From assembly GCA_964478075.1 (NCBI GenBank), contig CAYZGO010000032.1, positions 1 to 29,418 of the forward strand: a stretch of DNA of 29,418 bases, in the 5' to 3' direction. Below, piece by piece: positions 1 through 7,869 of this stretch. Every line of letters starts with the position of its first letter. The stretch's first letter is position 1. Under the pieces are notes generated by a model. It made no database searches, was not told the DNA's origin, and saw only the letters and a program-made list of their open reading frames with translations. A program made the position numbers and the translations under genes. Origin of the DNA: DAOUEX01 sp034430235. GTDB lineage: Bacteria; Chloroflexota; Anaerolineae; UBA2200.

Positions 1-53
1 CCATTGAGCCCGACACGGAGAAGAAGGAAGATACCTCCGCATCTGATAAGTAG
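1..53 (+). CDS. recA: Probable RecA C-terminal tail (5' truncated by the window edge)
   Basis: Reading from base 3 in frame gives IEPDTEKKEDTSASDK followed by TAG at 51-53. Only these 16 residues are visible, so no domain can be checked. A short, charged, acidic and lysine-rich tail is typical of the RecA C-terminus, and recX lies directly downstream on the same strand, the usual place for this RecA regulator. The identity is therefore inferred from context and tail composition. Another protein with a charged tail cannot be excluded. Confidence 0.5.
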   Translation, partial: IEPDTEKKEDTSASDK

Positions 54-524
54 TAGTGCGGTGTAACGACTCAGCCCGGACAGCTCTCTCTGAGGAGCAT
101 GACTCGCATCAAACCAGAAAGACTTTAGCAAATCGTTCTTGACCACAGCGGTGAGTTAGACACTCGGCGTGTTCTAAGCAGGGCTTGGTTTCCCTTTATG
201 ATTATGTTCTCTCGTACAGGTCTACTGGATGACCTTGGCCAATTGGCATACGGCAACTGCAGAACAGCACATGCACTCTCTGGCATTAACCTGAGTAGCG
301 CAGCAGTTCGGATGACCTGGGCTATTGACCACTAGGAATGACCACGTAGAGGCATGCGGACGTACGCTCAGTGGGAGCCGGTCCAATTTGGTGAAACACA
401 AACCGCGGACAATCAAGGGTACAGGGAAAACCAAGCTGCGTTTCCCGCCTGGGCAAAGTTGATGCTTAGGGCGGAAAACAGATATGCCGGGTTGAAGAGC
501 TGTGGTCAGCAGGCCACAGCTTTT
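54..524 (+). ncRNA. Structured spacer between recA tail and recX; candidate small RNA or long 3' UTR
   Basis: These roughly 450 bases hold no convincing protein: the one open frame on the minus strand (222-434) has no recognisable domain and no good ribosome binding site. Several hairpins can be drawn. One pairs 156-163 with 169-177 around a TCGGC loop (one bulged T). A second pairs GTCC near 384 with GGAC near 411, enclosing TTTG/CAAA. A third pairs 440-449 with 470-479 (nine pairs, one C/A mismatch). The stretch ends in a terminator at 498-524. I compared it by eye with tmRNA, RNase P RNA, SRP RNA and 6S RNA signatures and found none. It may be an independent RNA, a recA 3' UTR, or only a terminator with unrelated sequence. 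Confidence 0.25.
498..524 (+). terminator. Intrinsic terminator upstream of recX
   Basis: AGCTGTGG (498-505) pairs perfectly with CCACAGCT (514-521) around an 8-base loop and runs straight into four Ts (521-524). It should end transcription coming from recA or from an RNA in the spacer. A GTG at 502 that could open the recX frame lies inside this stem, which argues for the recX start at 553. Confidence 0.6.
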
Positions 525-552
525 GCTTAACGGCCACGTTCAACGCACATTT

Positions 553-1197
553 ATGCTACAAAAGATTACAGCACTCAGGATGCAAAAGAAGAATCGCAGG
601 CGGGTGAATGTCTACCTAGATGGCAGGTATGCATTCGGATTACAAGCACTCGTTGCCGCTTACCTGAAGGTGGGACAGACTCTCGCGCCGGAGGAGATAG
701 AACAACTTCAGAGACGCGATTCGGCAGAGGTCGCCTATAACCGAGCATTGGATTTCCTGAGCTACCGCCCACGGAGTCGTAGAGAGATTGAAGTCTATCT
801 GAAGCGTCACAAGGTGTCACCTACTGCTATACAAACCGCCATAGACAGATTGATGGGAGCAGGATTGCTCGATGACGAAGCCTTTGCGCGGTACTGGGTA
901 GAGAATCGTGAAGCTTTCCGGCCTCGCGGACTGCGAGCATTGCGCTTTGAACTGCGCCGCAAAGGCGTGCCGGACACAGTTATTGACAAAGCAATAGAGG
1001 GCATTGACGAACCGAAGAGCGCTTATCGTGCTGCGTGCAAGCGAGCGCGACGGCTCAGTGGCCTGGACTACAAAGTGTTTAGCCGTCGTCTAGGCGGCTT
1101 CTTGAAACGCCGCGGCTTTGACTACGATGTTGTGAAAAAGACCGTGAGACGTCTGTGGCAGGAAGTACAGACTCCCACGGAGGAGGAGAGGTTCTGA
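553..1197 (+). CDS. recX: Regulatory protein RecX
   Basis: RecX binds RecA filaments and modulates recombination and the SOS response. From ATG 553 the protein is 214 residues, within the range of the family. It shows the usual all-helical three-helix repeats: an N-terminal segment KITALRMQKKNRRRVNVYL with the typical VYLDGRYAFGL, then ALDFLSYRPRSRREIEVYLKR, the second repeat LLDDEAFARYWVENR with RPRGLRALRFELRRKGV, and a third repeat near the C-terminus (RRLGGFLKRRGFDYDVV). The frame is open back to GTG 502, but that codon sits in the terminator stem and upstream of the conserved domain, so ATG 553 is preferred; ATG 580 is also possible. No clear Shine-Dalgarno precedes 553. Its place behind the probable recA supports the call. 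Confidence 0.88.
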   Translation: MLQKITALRMQKKNRRRVNVYLDGRYAFGLQALVAAYLKVGQTLAPEEIEQLQRRDSAEVAYNRALDFLSYRPRSRREIEVYLKRHKVSPTAIQTAIDRLMGAGLLDDEAFARYWVENREAFRPRGLRALRFELRRKGVPDTVIDKAIEGIDEPKSAYRAACKRARRLSGLDYKVFSRRLGGFLKRRGFDYDVVKKTVRRLWQEVQTPTEEERF

Positions 1198-1300
1198 TCC
1201 TCTGATCTCAGACCCCATGTTGTGTCATTGAGTCTGCCACCTCACGCACAGTATTGGGCCTGTTAAGCATATCGCTGAAATGGAAAAGGAATAGAAGAAA

Positions 1301-2833
1301 ATGAACAGCGCAGTTGTAAACATAATTGAGAGCCTGGCAATAGGCTTAATGGCGTTCGTTCTGGGGTACTTGCTCAGGCAGTATACTGCTCGGGCCAAGA
1401 TTCGAAGGATGAGCGAAGAAGCGGAGAGCATGCTGACGCAATCCAAGACACGCCTCAAAGAGGCGGAGCTCGAAGCTAAGGCAGCAGCACTCGCGATCAG
1501 GGACAAAGTAGAACGGGAGACTGAGAAGAGACGCTCCGAACTCAACAGGCAGGAACGTCGCCTGCAGCAGAGACGTGCTAGCCTTGATCGCAGAATAGAT
1601 TCCCTGGAGGAGCGCGCACGGAAGCTGGATTTCAAGGACAAACAACTCGAACGGCAAAGGAATGAGCTGGAACAGCTACATCAGAAGGAATTCGACGAAT
1701 TGCAACGCATCTCTGGCCTGAGCCTGGAGGAGGCCAAGGAGCTTCTTCTGCAAAAGGTCGAACGCCAAGCGCGTCAAGACATGGCCCGAGTCATCAGAGA
1801 GGTCGAGATGCAGGCTCGCGAAGAGAGCGAGCGTAAGGCGCGAGAGATTATCACGTTGGCCATTCAACGAGTAGCATCGGATCATGTTGCAGAGACAACT
1901 GTGTCTACCGTGCTGCTGCCCAATGACGAGATGAAGGGGCGCATCATTGGCCGTGGCGGGCGCAACATCCGCGCCATTGAGGGCGCCACAGGCGTGGATC
2001 TAATAGTAGATGACACACCAGAGGCAGTGATCCTGTCAAGCTTCGACCCGGTGCGTCGTGAAATCGCGCGCGTCGCTCTGAACAAACTCGTTCTTGACGG
2101 GCGCATCCATCCCGCCCGCATCGAGGAGGTAGTCAAAAAAGCCCAGCAACAAGTCGAGACCGTCATTCAGGAAGAAGGCGAACGTGTCGTATACGAGCTA
2201 GGCATTCACGGCCTACACCCAGAACTCATCAGATTGCTGGGGCAGCTCAAGTATCGCACGAGCTATGGCCAGAACGTGCTCATGCATTCAGTGGAGGCGG
2301 CACATCTGGCTGCCATTATGGCCGCAGAACTGGGTGCAAACGTGGCTTTGGCCAAGGAAGGCGGCCTGTTACATGACATCGGCAAGGCGGTGAGCCATGA
2401 GACAGAGGGCGCTCACGCTCTTGTCGGCGCTGACATTGCCAAACGCCTTGGAAGGCCAGCCGATGTCGTGAACGCCATCGCTGCCCATCACGCCGAGGAG
2501 GAGCCACAGACTGTTGAAGCCGTTTTGGTCCAGGCTGCCGATGCTATCTCCGGTGCGCGCCCCGGCGCGCGGCGTGAAACTCTGGAGAGCTATATCAAGC
2601 GTGTCGAGTCTCTTGAGACACTTGCAGCTTCTTTCGGTGGCGTCAAGAAATCCTACGCCATACAGGCCGGACGCGAGATCCGCATTATTGTTAAGCCCGA
2701 GAAGATCGATGACTTGGGCATCATCACCCTTTCCAAGGACATTGCCAAAAAGGTCGAGGAAAGTCTAGAGTATCCCGGACAGATCAAAGTCACTGTTATC
2801 AGAGAGACGAGGGCTGTGGATTACGCCAAATAG
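1301..2833 (+). CDS. rny: Ribonuclease Y
   Basis: Membrane-anchored endoribonuclease that starts mRNA decay in many Gram-positive-type bacteria. The 510-residue product has the full family layout: an N-terminal transmembrane helix (about residues 5-25), a long charged coiled coil (about 30-190), a KH RNA-binding domain with GRIIGRGGRNIRAIE near residue 210, and an HD phosphohydrolase domain with HSVEAAHLA near 328, LLHDIGK near 357 and AAHHAEEE near 395. Length is normal. The ATG is preceded by a purine-rich stretch (AAAAGGAATAG). spoVS follows, as it does near rny in Bacillus subtilis and many other genomes. No damage is seen. Confidence 0.97.
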   Translation: MNSAVVNIIESLAIGLMAFVLGYLLRQYTARAKIRRMSEEAESMLTQSKTRLKEAELEAKAAALAIRDKVERETEKRRSELNRQERRLQQRRASLDRRIDSLEERARKLDFKDKQLERQRNELEQLHQKEFDELQRISGLSLEEAKELLLQKVERQARQDMARVIREVEMQAREESERKAREIITLAIQRVASDHVAETTVSTVLLPNDEMKGRIIGRGGRNIRAIEGATGVDLIVDDTPEAVILSSFDPVRREIARVALNKLVLDGRIHPARIEEVVKKAQQQVETVIQEEGERVVYELGIHGLHPELIRLLGQLKYRTSYGQNVLMHSVEAAHLAAIMAAELGANVALAKEGGLLHDIGKAVSHETEGAHALVGADIAKRLGRPADVVNAIAAHHAEEEPQTVEAVLVQAADAISGARPGARRETLESYIKRVESLETLAASFGGVKKSYAIQAGREIRIIVKPEKIDDLGIITLSKDIAKKVEESLEYPGQIKVTVIRETRAVDYAK

Positions 2834-2932
2834 CAGAAGACAGTGCCCCAAAAGACGTGGCGGAAGCACCAACTTTGTCCACGCGTCTGTCATTTATCTG
2901 CTGGCACATGGACACCGAAGGAGGCGACGAAC

Positions 2933-3193
2933 ATGGAGATCCTCAAAGTAGCGGCGAAATCCAGGTCTACGGCAGTCGCAGGCGCTATTGCCGGCGTAGT
3001 CAGGGAGAGCGGACGCGCAGAAGTCCAGGCCATAGGTGCGGGAGCAGTCAACCAGGCAGTTAAAGCAGTAGCTATTGCTCGCGGTTACTTGGCCGAGGAT
3101 GGGATTGACGTCGTTTGCATTCCAGCTTTCACCGAAGTAATGATCGGCGACCAAGAACGGACTGCAATCAAACTGGTCGTGGAAAAGAGATGA
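2933..3193 (+). CDS. spoVS: Stage V sporulation protein S (SpoVS / Alba-like)
   Basis: The 86-residue product starts MEILKVAAKSRSTAVAGAIA and ends VVEKR, the compact Alba-like fold of the SpoVS family, with the conserved IGAGAVNQAVKAVAIARGYL core. The family is best known from Bacillus sporulation but is found in many non-sporulating lineages including Chloroflexota, where its role is unclear; nucleic-acid binding is the usual suggestion. Start choice: ATG 2933 lies eight bases behind a perfect AAGGAGG (2918-2924), and the family begins at this methionine; the 30 extra codons open upstream look non-coding. Its TGA overlaps the ATG of the next gene (ATGA at 3190-3193), implying translational coupling. 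Confidence 0.95.
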   Translation: MEILKVAAKSRSTAVAGAIAGVVRESGRAEVQAIGAGAVNQAVKAVAIARGYLAEDGIDVVCIPAFTEVMIGDQERTAIKLVVEKR

Positions 3194-4023
3194 GCAGTCG
3201 AGTTGACCTTCACGTACACACGACAGCATCTGACGGTCAGCTTTCTCCTAAGGAAGTGGTGCGCAAGGCACTTGAGCTCGGTTTAGCAGTCATTGCCATC
3301 ACCGATCATGACACGACTGAAGGAATCGAGGAGGCGCTGAAGGCAGCCAGAGGCACCAGCTTGGAAGTGATCCCAGGTGTGGAGATCAGTACGGACATCC
3401 CTCAGTCAGAGGTCCACATCTTGGGATACTACATCGCGTACAGAGACCCATATCTTCGCAGCAAGCTTGCGCTTTTCCGCGACTCGCGCTTGAAGCGGGG
3501 ACGCAAAATGGTGGCCAAGCTCACCAGAATGGGCCTATCTCTGGATTGGGACAGAGTGCAACAGATCGCCGGTGAGGGGGTCCTAGGGCGGCCTCACGTT
3601 GCTCAAGCCATGTTGGAGAAAGGCTACGTCTCCTCCGTGGATGAGGCATTCAATTTGTACATTGGTCGGAACAGCCCTGCCTACGTGGAACGTTACAGGC
3701 TTTCGCCGATCGAGGCTGTGCAGACTATTCTGGCTGCAGATGGGCTACCTGTGCTGGCTCATCCACTCCACGTAAGCCGTCTAGTGCCAGAACTGGCCAA
3801 CAATGGCCTGGTTGGTTTGGAAGCCCACTACGCTGGCTATACGCCTGACGAGACCCGTTTCCTGCTTCAGTTGGCCGGCAAACACGGCTTGCTAGCCACA
3901 GGAGGCAGCGATTTCCATGGAGGGGGTGTGCTGCCCGGAAAAGAGCTAGGCGGAGTCATGGTCCCACAAGCGGTGGCGGAGAACCTGCGTGCCTATCATG
4001 AACGCCGCCAAGCGAAAGCCTAA
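3190..4023 (+). CDS. PHP-domain phosphoesterase (RNase AM / TrpH-like)
   Basis: The 277-residue PHP-domain protein resembles 3',5'-nucleoside bisphosphate phosphatases and 5'-3' RNases of the TrpH/YciV (RNase AM) group. The metal-binding motifs are all present: DLHVHTTASDG (residues 6-16), AITDHDTTEG (about 36-45), GVEIST, VHILGYY, a late AHPLHVSR and the C-terminal GGSDFHGG. The insertion domain between GVEIST and AHP is of normal size. It overlaps spoVS by four bases and follows rny, so it probably belongs to the same transcript; a small-RNA or nucleotide clean-up role next to ribonuclease Y is an attractive inference. Substrate is not determined by sequence alone. Confidence 0.9.
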   Translation: MSSRVDLHVHTTASDGQLSPKEVVRKALELGLAVIAITDHDTTEGIEEALKAARGTSLEVIPGVEISTDIPQSEVHILGYYIAYRDPYLRSKLALFRDSRLKRGRKMVAKLTRMGLSLDWDRVQQIAGEGVLGRPHVAQAMLEKGYVSSVDEAFNLYIGRNSPAYVERYRLSPIEAVQTILAADGLPVLAHPLHVSRLVPELANNGLVGLEAHYAGYTPDETRFLLQLAGKHGLLATGGSDFHGGGVLPGKELGGVMVPQAVAENLRAYHERRQAKA

Positions 4024-4124
4024 GAACATGTGCTCGGGCTCTGCATCCCCAGCGTTCATCAGCCCGCTCATTAGAGCAGGCTATCTTCCTGATCAGGATT
4101 CAGAGAGAAACCCCTTGCCCTTCT

Positions 4125-4934
4125 CTACTGCTTGGTGTGCTTCCCAATTTGATCAAGTGGTACTTCCACTGTGACTCCGCTGTCTAATTGCACGCGGAGT
4201 ACTTCCTTGAGCACGTTGTGGCCCATAACCTTACCTATGCCGTAAGTCGTGCTGACTATCTCTCCTGCTCTAGGCATCTTCTTATGGACTTCCTGGTAAT
4301 ATGCGTTCTCATAGGTCAGGCAACACAACAAACGACCACAAAGGCCAGATATTTCCATCGGGCTCAGGGGCAGATTCTGCTGTTTAGCCATTTTGATTGA
4401 CACGGGTACAAATTCGCACAAATGGGTAGCACAGCACAGTGGGCGTCCACAGGGCCCTAGTCCTTTGACAAGCTTTGCCTCGTCACGGACCCCAACCTGT
4501 CGCAACTCGATGCGCGCGTGGAATATGCGCGCTAGATCTCTGACCAGGGCGCGGAAGTCAACCCGCTGCTCAGCGGTAAAGAAAAAGACCAGGCGAGAGC
4601 CGTCAAAGTTGTATTCGGCGCGGATCATCTTTATCGGCAATCCATGTTCTGCCGCCTTCTCGCGGCCTTTCTGCAGGGCTTGTCTTTCCCGACCGGCGTA
4701 GTACTGCGCCTCGGCCAGATCCGGAGGCGTGGCCTTACGTATGACAGGCTTAAGCTGGCCTACAATCTCTTGCTGGGCCACCTCTTTGGGTGGGATGACT
4801 ATCCTCCCCAGTTCCCGCGCTCGTGCTGTCTCCACCACGACATAGTCGCCCTCGCGCAGATCTTGCAAGCCCGCTGGGTCGAAGTAGTAGATCTTTGTTG
4901 TAGGCTTGAAACGAATACCAACTACTTGTGGCAT
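4125..4934 (-). CDS. ricT: PSP1 / RicT-family iron-sulfur protein
   Basis: The 269-residue protein has the PSP1 C-terminal domain. It carries the family's conserved cysteine cluster: GPCGRPLCC, a third Cys in THLC, then GLCGRLLCC (about residues 160-206), which in the Bacillus subtilis RicT/YaaT complex binds iron-sulfur. That complex (RicA/F/T) stimulates RNase Y processing of polycistronic mRNAs; rny lies only 1.3 kb away here on the other strand, which fits but is not proof of function. AGAGGT precedes the ATG at good distance. The gene starts 20 bases behind holB on the same strand, as in the tmk-holB-yaaT order of Firmicutes, so the two are almost certainly co-transcribed. Confidence 0.93.
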   Translation of the reverse strand: MPQVVGIRFKPTTKIYYFDPAGLQDLREGDYVVVETARARELGRIVIPPKEVAQQEIVGQLKPVIRKATPPDLAEAQYYAGRERQALQKGREKAAEHGLPIKMIRAEYNFDGSRLVFFFTAEQRVDFRALVRDLARIFHARIELRQVGVRDEAKLVKGLGPCGRPLCCATHLCEFVPVSIKMAKQQNLPLSPMEISGLCGRLLCCLTYENAYYQEVHKKMPRAGEIVSTTYGIGKVMGHNVLKEVLRVQLDSGVTVEVPLDQIGKHTKQ

Positions 4935-4953
4935 AGCGTTACCTCTAACTCGC

Positions 4954-5955
4954 TCATGATGATGAACGGGGCATCCTCAGGAACAACACTGCCAGTGCCA
5001 GGCGCGGGCTCACGTTTTGCTTAACCTGTTGAGCAGCACGCTGGATGGCGCGTAAACAAGCCCAGATCTCGCCCAGTGTATAGTGCTGTGCTTCGTTAAG
5101 CACCATCTGCTCCCGATCAATATTCGTCAATGCGTGTGCGTTCCCGCTTTTGGCCAACATGAGATCACGCCACCAACTTTGCCAGAGGTCGAAAACATCT
5201 GGCAAAACCTGTGGTTCCCGGCTAAGCTGTTGCGCCAGGCTCATTCGCCCCGTTCGTCCCTGGCAAAGTGCCTGCTCCAATGCTACAAGGTACTTCTCGC
5301 GCTTGCGCAGCAAAGCGTCATTGCTACTGGCCTCAATGGCCCAGCCTATGCGTCCTCCAGATAGTCTGGCCAGCAGACTGGCCTGACGGAGCTCAATGCC
5401 CCAGTGAGCTTGGAGAGCCCGCTGCACCTGATCAACTGGGAGCGGGCGCAAATTCAGCACCTGACAGCGTGAGACGATAGTCGGCAGAAGCATCTCAGCT
5501 TGGATTGCCGTCAAGATAAGGACTACCCTGGGTGGGGGTTCCTCCAGCGTCTTCAGCAGACAATTAGCAGCTTCTGGCGTAGCCTTCTGAAAGTTACAGA
5601 GAATATAGACACGCCAACGACCTGCGAACGGCGAGAGGCTTATCTCCCTTTGCAGCTCGCGTATTTGATCAATCTTGATGCTGCTTTCTTGCTCACCAAT
5701 GACCCGCACGTCAGGGTGAAGGCCCTTCCCAATCTTGAGACAGGCGCTGCAGCTTCCACATGGCCTGCCCTCCAGATTAAGGCAGTTGAGAGCACGCGCC
5801 AAGTAAAGTGCTAGGCTCGTCTTGCCGATGCGCGGAGGCCCAGTGAATAGATAAGCATGGGATAGATGATCAGTTGCCAGACCATGCTTTAGCAGATCAA
5901 CAGCCCACTCGTGGCCTATTACTAATGGGATGCCTTCAACAGTTGCTACAACCAT
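4954..5955 (-). CDS. holB: DNA polymerase III subunit delta'
   Basis: Clamp-loader subunit of 333 residues. The AAA+ core begins at IGHEWAVDLLKHGL, with Walker A GPPRIGKTS (about residues 39-47) and a zinc-binding group CGSCSACLKIGKGLHPDV (about 66-83). The stretch ATPEAANCLLKTLEEPP and the sensor-1/arginine-finger segment TIVSRCQ follow near residue 160. The Walker A has RIG in place of the more common GIG or GSG, acceptable in delta' where ATPase activity is often lost. The helical C-terminal domain is complete. Translation starts at ATG 5955. A promoter-like sequence ends six bases upstream of this ATG, so the message may lack a leader. Confidence 0.93.
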   Translation of the reverse strand: MVVATVEGIPLVIGHEWAVDLLKHGLATDHLSHAYLFTGPPRIGKTSLALYLARALNCLNLEGRPCGSCSACLKIGKGLHPDVRVIGEQESSIKIDQIRELQREISLSPFAGRWRVYILCNFQKATPEAANCLLKTLEEPPPRVVLILTAIQAEMLLPTIVSRCQVLNLRPLPVDQVQRALQAHWGIELRQASLLARLSGGRIGWAIEASSNDALLRKREKYLVALEQALCQGRTGRMSLAQQLSREPQVLPDVFDLWQSWWRDLMLAKSGNAHALTNIDREQMVLNEAQHYTLGEIWACLRAIQRAAQQVKQNVSPRLALAVLFLRMPRSSS

Positions 5956-5961
5956 ATTGCT

Positions 5962-5991
5962 ATTTTAGCACGAGTCCGGCGACATGTCCAA
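5962..5991 (-). promoter_or_regulatory. Predicted sigma-70-type promoter of holB-ricT
   Basis: On the minus strand TTGGAC (5986-5991) and TAAAAT (5962-5967) are 18 bases apart, and TGC directly before the -10 makes an extended -10. Only six bases lie between the -10 and the holB ATG, so transcription should start at or next to the start codon. No Shine-Dalgarno can be present in such a leader. Confidence 0.5.
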
Positions 5992-6010
5992 TCAACCAAC
6001 ACGCAATACG

Positions 6011-6273
6011 GGGCTTTTCCAAAGTCTGGTTATATCCATCACGTTCAGCGGCAGTTGCGCAGTCCCCGGAGCGCAGCGGAGCGGGGCACTGCCGCGGCTC
6101 CTGGCGATGGTACGCCGCTGGCCGTAGGTGCAAAGCTGCAAAGGCCGCGGGGACAACCCCGCAGTGCCTTTGTCTTTACGCCACCTCTGGTCTTTACGCC
6201 AGAGGCGTAAACGGAAGGCGTAAACGGCAACTGCGAGGGAACATGGGGAGGTCGGCTGACTTTGGAAAAGCCC
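6011..6273. mobile_element. MITE-like element with perfect 16-bp terminal inverted repeats
   Basis: GGGCTTTTCCAAAGTC at 6011-6026 is matched exactly in inverse orientation at 6258-6273, enclosing 263 bases in total. Inside are further inverted pairs: GCAGTTGC near 6051 against GCAACTGC near 6227, and a complex hairpin at 6167-6219 that recurs near 28.3 kb. There is no credible gene inside. This is the form of a non-autonomous miniature transposable element. I see no clear target duplication directly abutting the ends; CAACAC occurs at 5997-6002 and 6281-6286 but not next to the repeats. Together with flanks, this accounts for the 5956-6455 spacer between holB and rarA. Confidence 0.6.
6167..6219 (-). 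repeat. Palindromic repeat core, copy A
   Basis: Read on the minus strand, this 53-base unit can fold in two competing ways. The first is a tight hairpin TTTACGCC-TCT-GGCGTAAA. The second is a longer stem in which CCTCTGG pairs with CCAGAGG and the flanking TTTACGCC pairs with a second GGCGTAAA. It matches 28304-28356 at 52 of 53 positions, and 28251-28282 carries an exact 32-base part. The unit lies inside the inverted-repeat element at 6011-6273. Confidence 0.75.
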
Positions 6274-6376
6274 TGACATGCAACACCGCCAGGAAGATCA
6301 AGCCCTTCAAGTGAACGTCTAATGCAGCAACAAGCCAGGCATAGTACAAAGGCACAATCAGTAGGCCCCCTCGCTT

Positions 6377-6405
6377 TTGGAAACGTCTGCAATTTGTGCT
6401 ACACT
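6377..6405 (+). promoter_or_regulatory. Predicted promoter of rarA
   Basis: TTGGAA (6377-6382) and TACACT (6400-6405) are separated by 17 bases, with TGC just before the -10 (extended -10). The predicted start near 6412 leaves a leader of about 44 bases containing GAAAGG at 6445-6450 before the ATG at 6456. Confidence 0.55.
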
Positions 6406-6455
6406 TGTAAGCGACGCAACCCTTTTGGAGAAGCGTGGTCCGCTGAAAGGATACG

Positions 6456-7805
6456 ATGAGAACAAGCGACCTCTTTGAATACAGTCGCAAGTTGCAGACG
6501 GAAAGAGAACAACCTCTGGCCGCGCGTATGCGTCCGCGAACGCTGGAGGATTTTGTCGGTCAAGAGCACATCGTAGGGCCAGGGACATTGCTGCGGCGCG
6601 CCATTGAGGCCGATCGCATCTCCTCAATGATCTTGTGGGGACCGCCCGGCAGCGGTAAGACCACACTGGCCATGATCATCGCCAATCATACTGACTCTCA
6701 CTTTGAGAGCATCAGTGCCGTGATGGCCGGCGTGAAGGACATCCGGCGGCTGGTGCAGGGGGCTAGGGATCGGCAGGGTATGTATGGACAGCGGACTATC
6801 ATCCTCGTGGATGAGATTCACCGCTTCAATAAGGCACAACAGGACGCTTTGCTGCCATATGTAGAAGATGGCACTATCATCCTCATTGGCGCGACTACGG
6901 AGAATCCCTACTTCGAGGTTATCGGCGCTTTGGTCTCACGGTTACGCATCTTTCAATTGAAACCTCTAAGCGACGAAGAGATAGAGATCATCTTGCGCTG
7001 TGCTCTTTCCGACACGGAAAGAGGTCTGGGCATAATCCGCGTCCAAATAGACGACGATGCCCTTGCTCACCTGATGCACGTGGCCGGCGGCGATGCGCGC
7101 AACGCACTAAATGCTCTAGAGCTGGCTGTAACTACGACTCCTGCCGATAAGGAACGACGCGTGCACGTGGACCTGACTGTCGCCCAGGAATCAATTCAGC
7201 GTCGTGCTTTGCTCTATGACAAGGACGGCGACGCTCACTACGACACCATCTCGGCGTTTATTAAAAGCGTACGCGGTGGTGATCCCGACGCTGCCCTGTA
7301 CTGGATGGCGCGTATGATCTACAGCGGCGAAGACCCTCGTTTCATCGTACGCCGCATGATCATCCTCGCCTCAGAGGACATAGGATTGGCAGATCCACAG
7401 GCCCTGGTCGTAGCGACGGCTGCAGCTCAGGCTCTTGAGTGGGTGGGCTTACCAGAGGCACAATACGCCTTGGCGCAAGCTGCAATCTACCTGGCTACAG
7501 CGCCTAAGAGTAACTCGTGCCAGGCCTACTTCGAGGCCCTGAAGGTGGTCGAGCACGAGGGCATCATTGACGTACCGGATCACCTGAAAGATAGTAGCCG
7601 TGATGCCACAGCATTGGGCCACGGCAAGGGCTATAAGTATTCACACGACTTCCCCGGCCATTGGGTATCGCAGCAGTACCTTCCTGACGGCTTGCAGGGT
7701 AGACACTGGTATAAGCCTGGTGAACTTGGGTATGAGGAGACAATCCAGGAACGCCTGGCAAAATGGCGCAAGGCACGACAAGAGGAGGGCTCCAAGCCGT
7801 CATGA
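6456..7805 (+). CDS. rarA: Replication-associated recombination protein A (AAA ATPase)
   Basis: RarA/MgsA-type ATPase acting at stalled replication forks, related to clamp-loader subunits. The 449 residues carry the conserved LAARMRPRTLEDFVGQEH (about 21-38), Walker A GPPGSGKTT (about 62-70), Walker B ILVDEIHRFNKAQQD (about 116-130), sensor 1 GATTENPYFEV (about 146) and SRLRIFQL. The RarA-specific C-terminal tetramerisation domain follows, with YDTISAFIKSVRGGDPDAALYWMARM, SEDIGLADP and the end motif FPGHWVSQQYLPDGLQG. Length is normal. GAAAGG lies five bases before the ATG, and a good promoter is seen upstream. It is transcribed alone. Confidence 0.96.
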   Translation: MRTSDLFEYSRKLQTEREQPLAARMRPRTLEDFVGQEHIVGPGTLLRRAIEADRISSMILWGPPGSGKTTLAMIIANHTDSHFESISAVMAGVKDIRRLVQGARDRQGMYGQRTIILVDEIHRFNKAQQDALLPYVEDGTIILIGATTENPYFEVIGALVSRLRIFQLKPLSDEEIEIILRCALSDTERGLGIIRVQIDDDALAHLMHVAGGDARNALNALELAVTTTPADKERRVHVDLTVAQESIQRRALLYDKDGDAHYDTISAFIKSVRGGDPDAALYWMARMIYSGEDPRFIVRRMIILASEDIGLADPQALVVATAAAQALEWVGLPEAQYALAQAAIYLATAPKSNSCQAYFEALKVVEHEGIIDVPDHLKDSSRDATALGHGKGYKYSHDFPGHWVSQQYLPDGLQGRHWYKPGELGYEETIQERLAKWRKARQEEGSKPS

Positions 7806-7869
7806 GTGGCTCCGAAAACAGCAGGCCCAGCGCCCAGGGCAGTACGCGAACATCCTTCAGCAACTGGGG

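Noticed and set aside
210..222. TCTCGTAC-like stretch that looks like the reverse complement of a 23S rRNA motif
   Set aside because: Only about nine bases match and the surroundings do not align with rRNA on either strand; coincidence.
222..434. Open frame on the minus strand in the recA-recX spacer
   Set aside because: No domain, no ribosome binding site, and it lies across the stems of the structured spacer.
502..552. Upstream GTG start for recX
   Set aside because: The codon is inside the terminator stem at 498-521 and the added residues are not part of the RecX family.
4061..4082. Inverted repeat between the convergent PHP and ricT genes as a two-way terminator
   Set aside because: A 9-bp stem with one mismatch exists but there is no T run on either strand.
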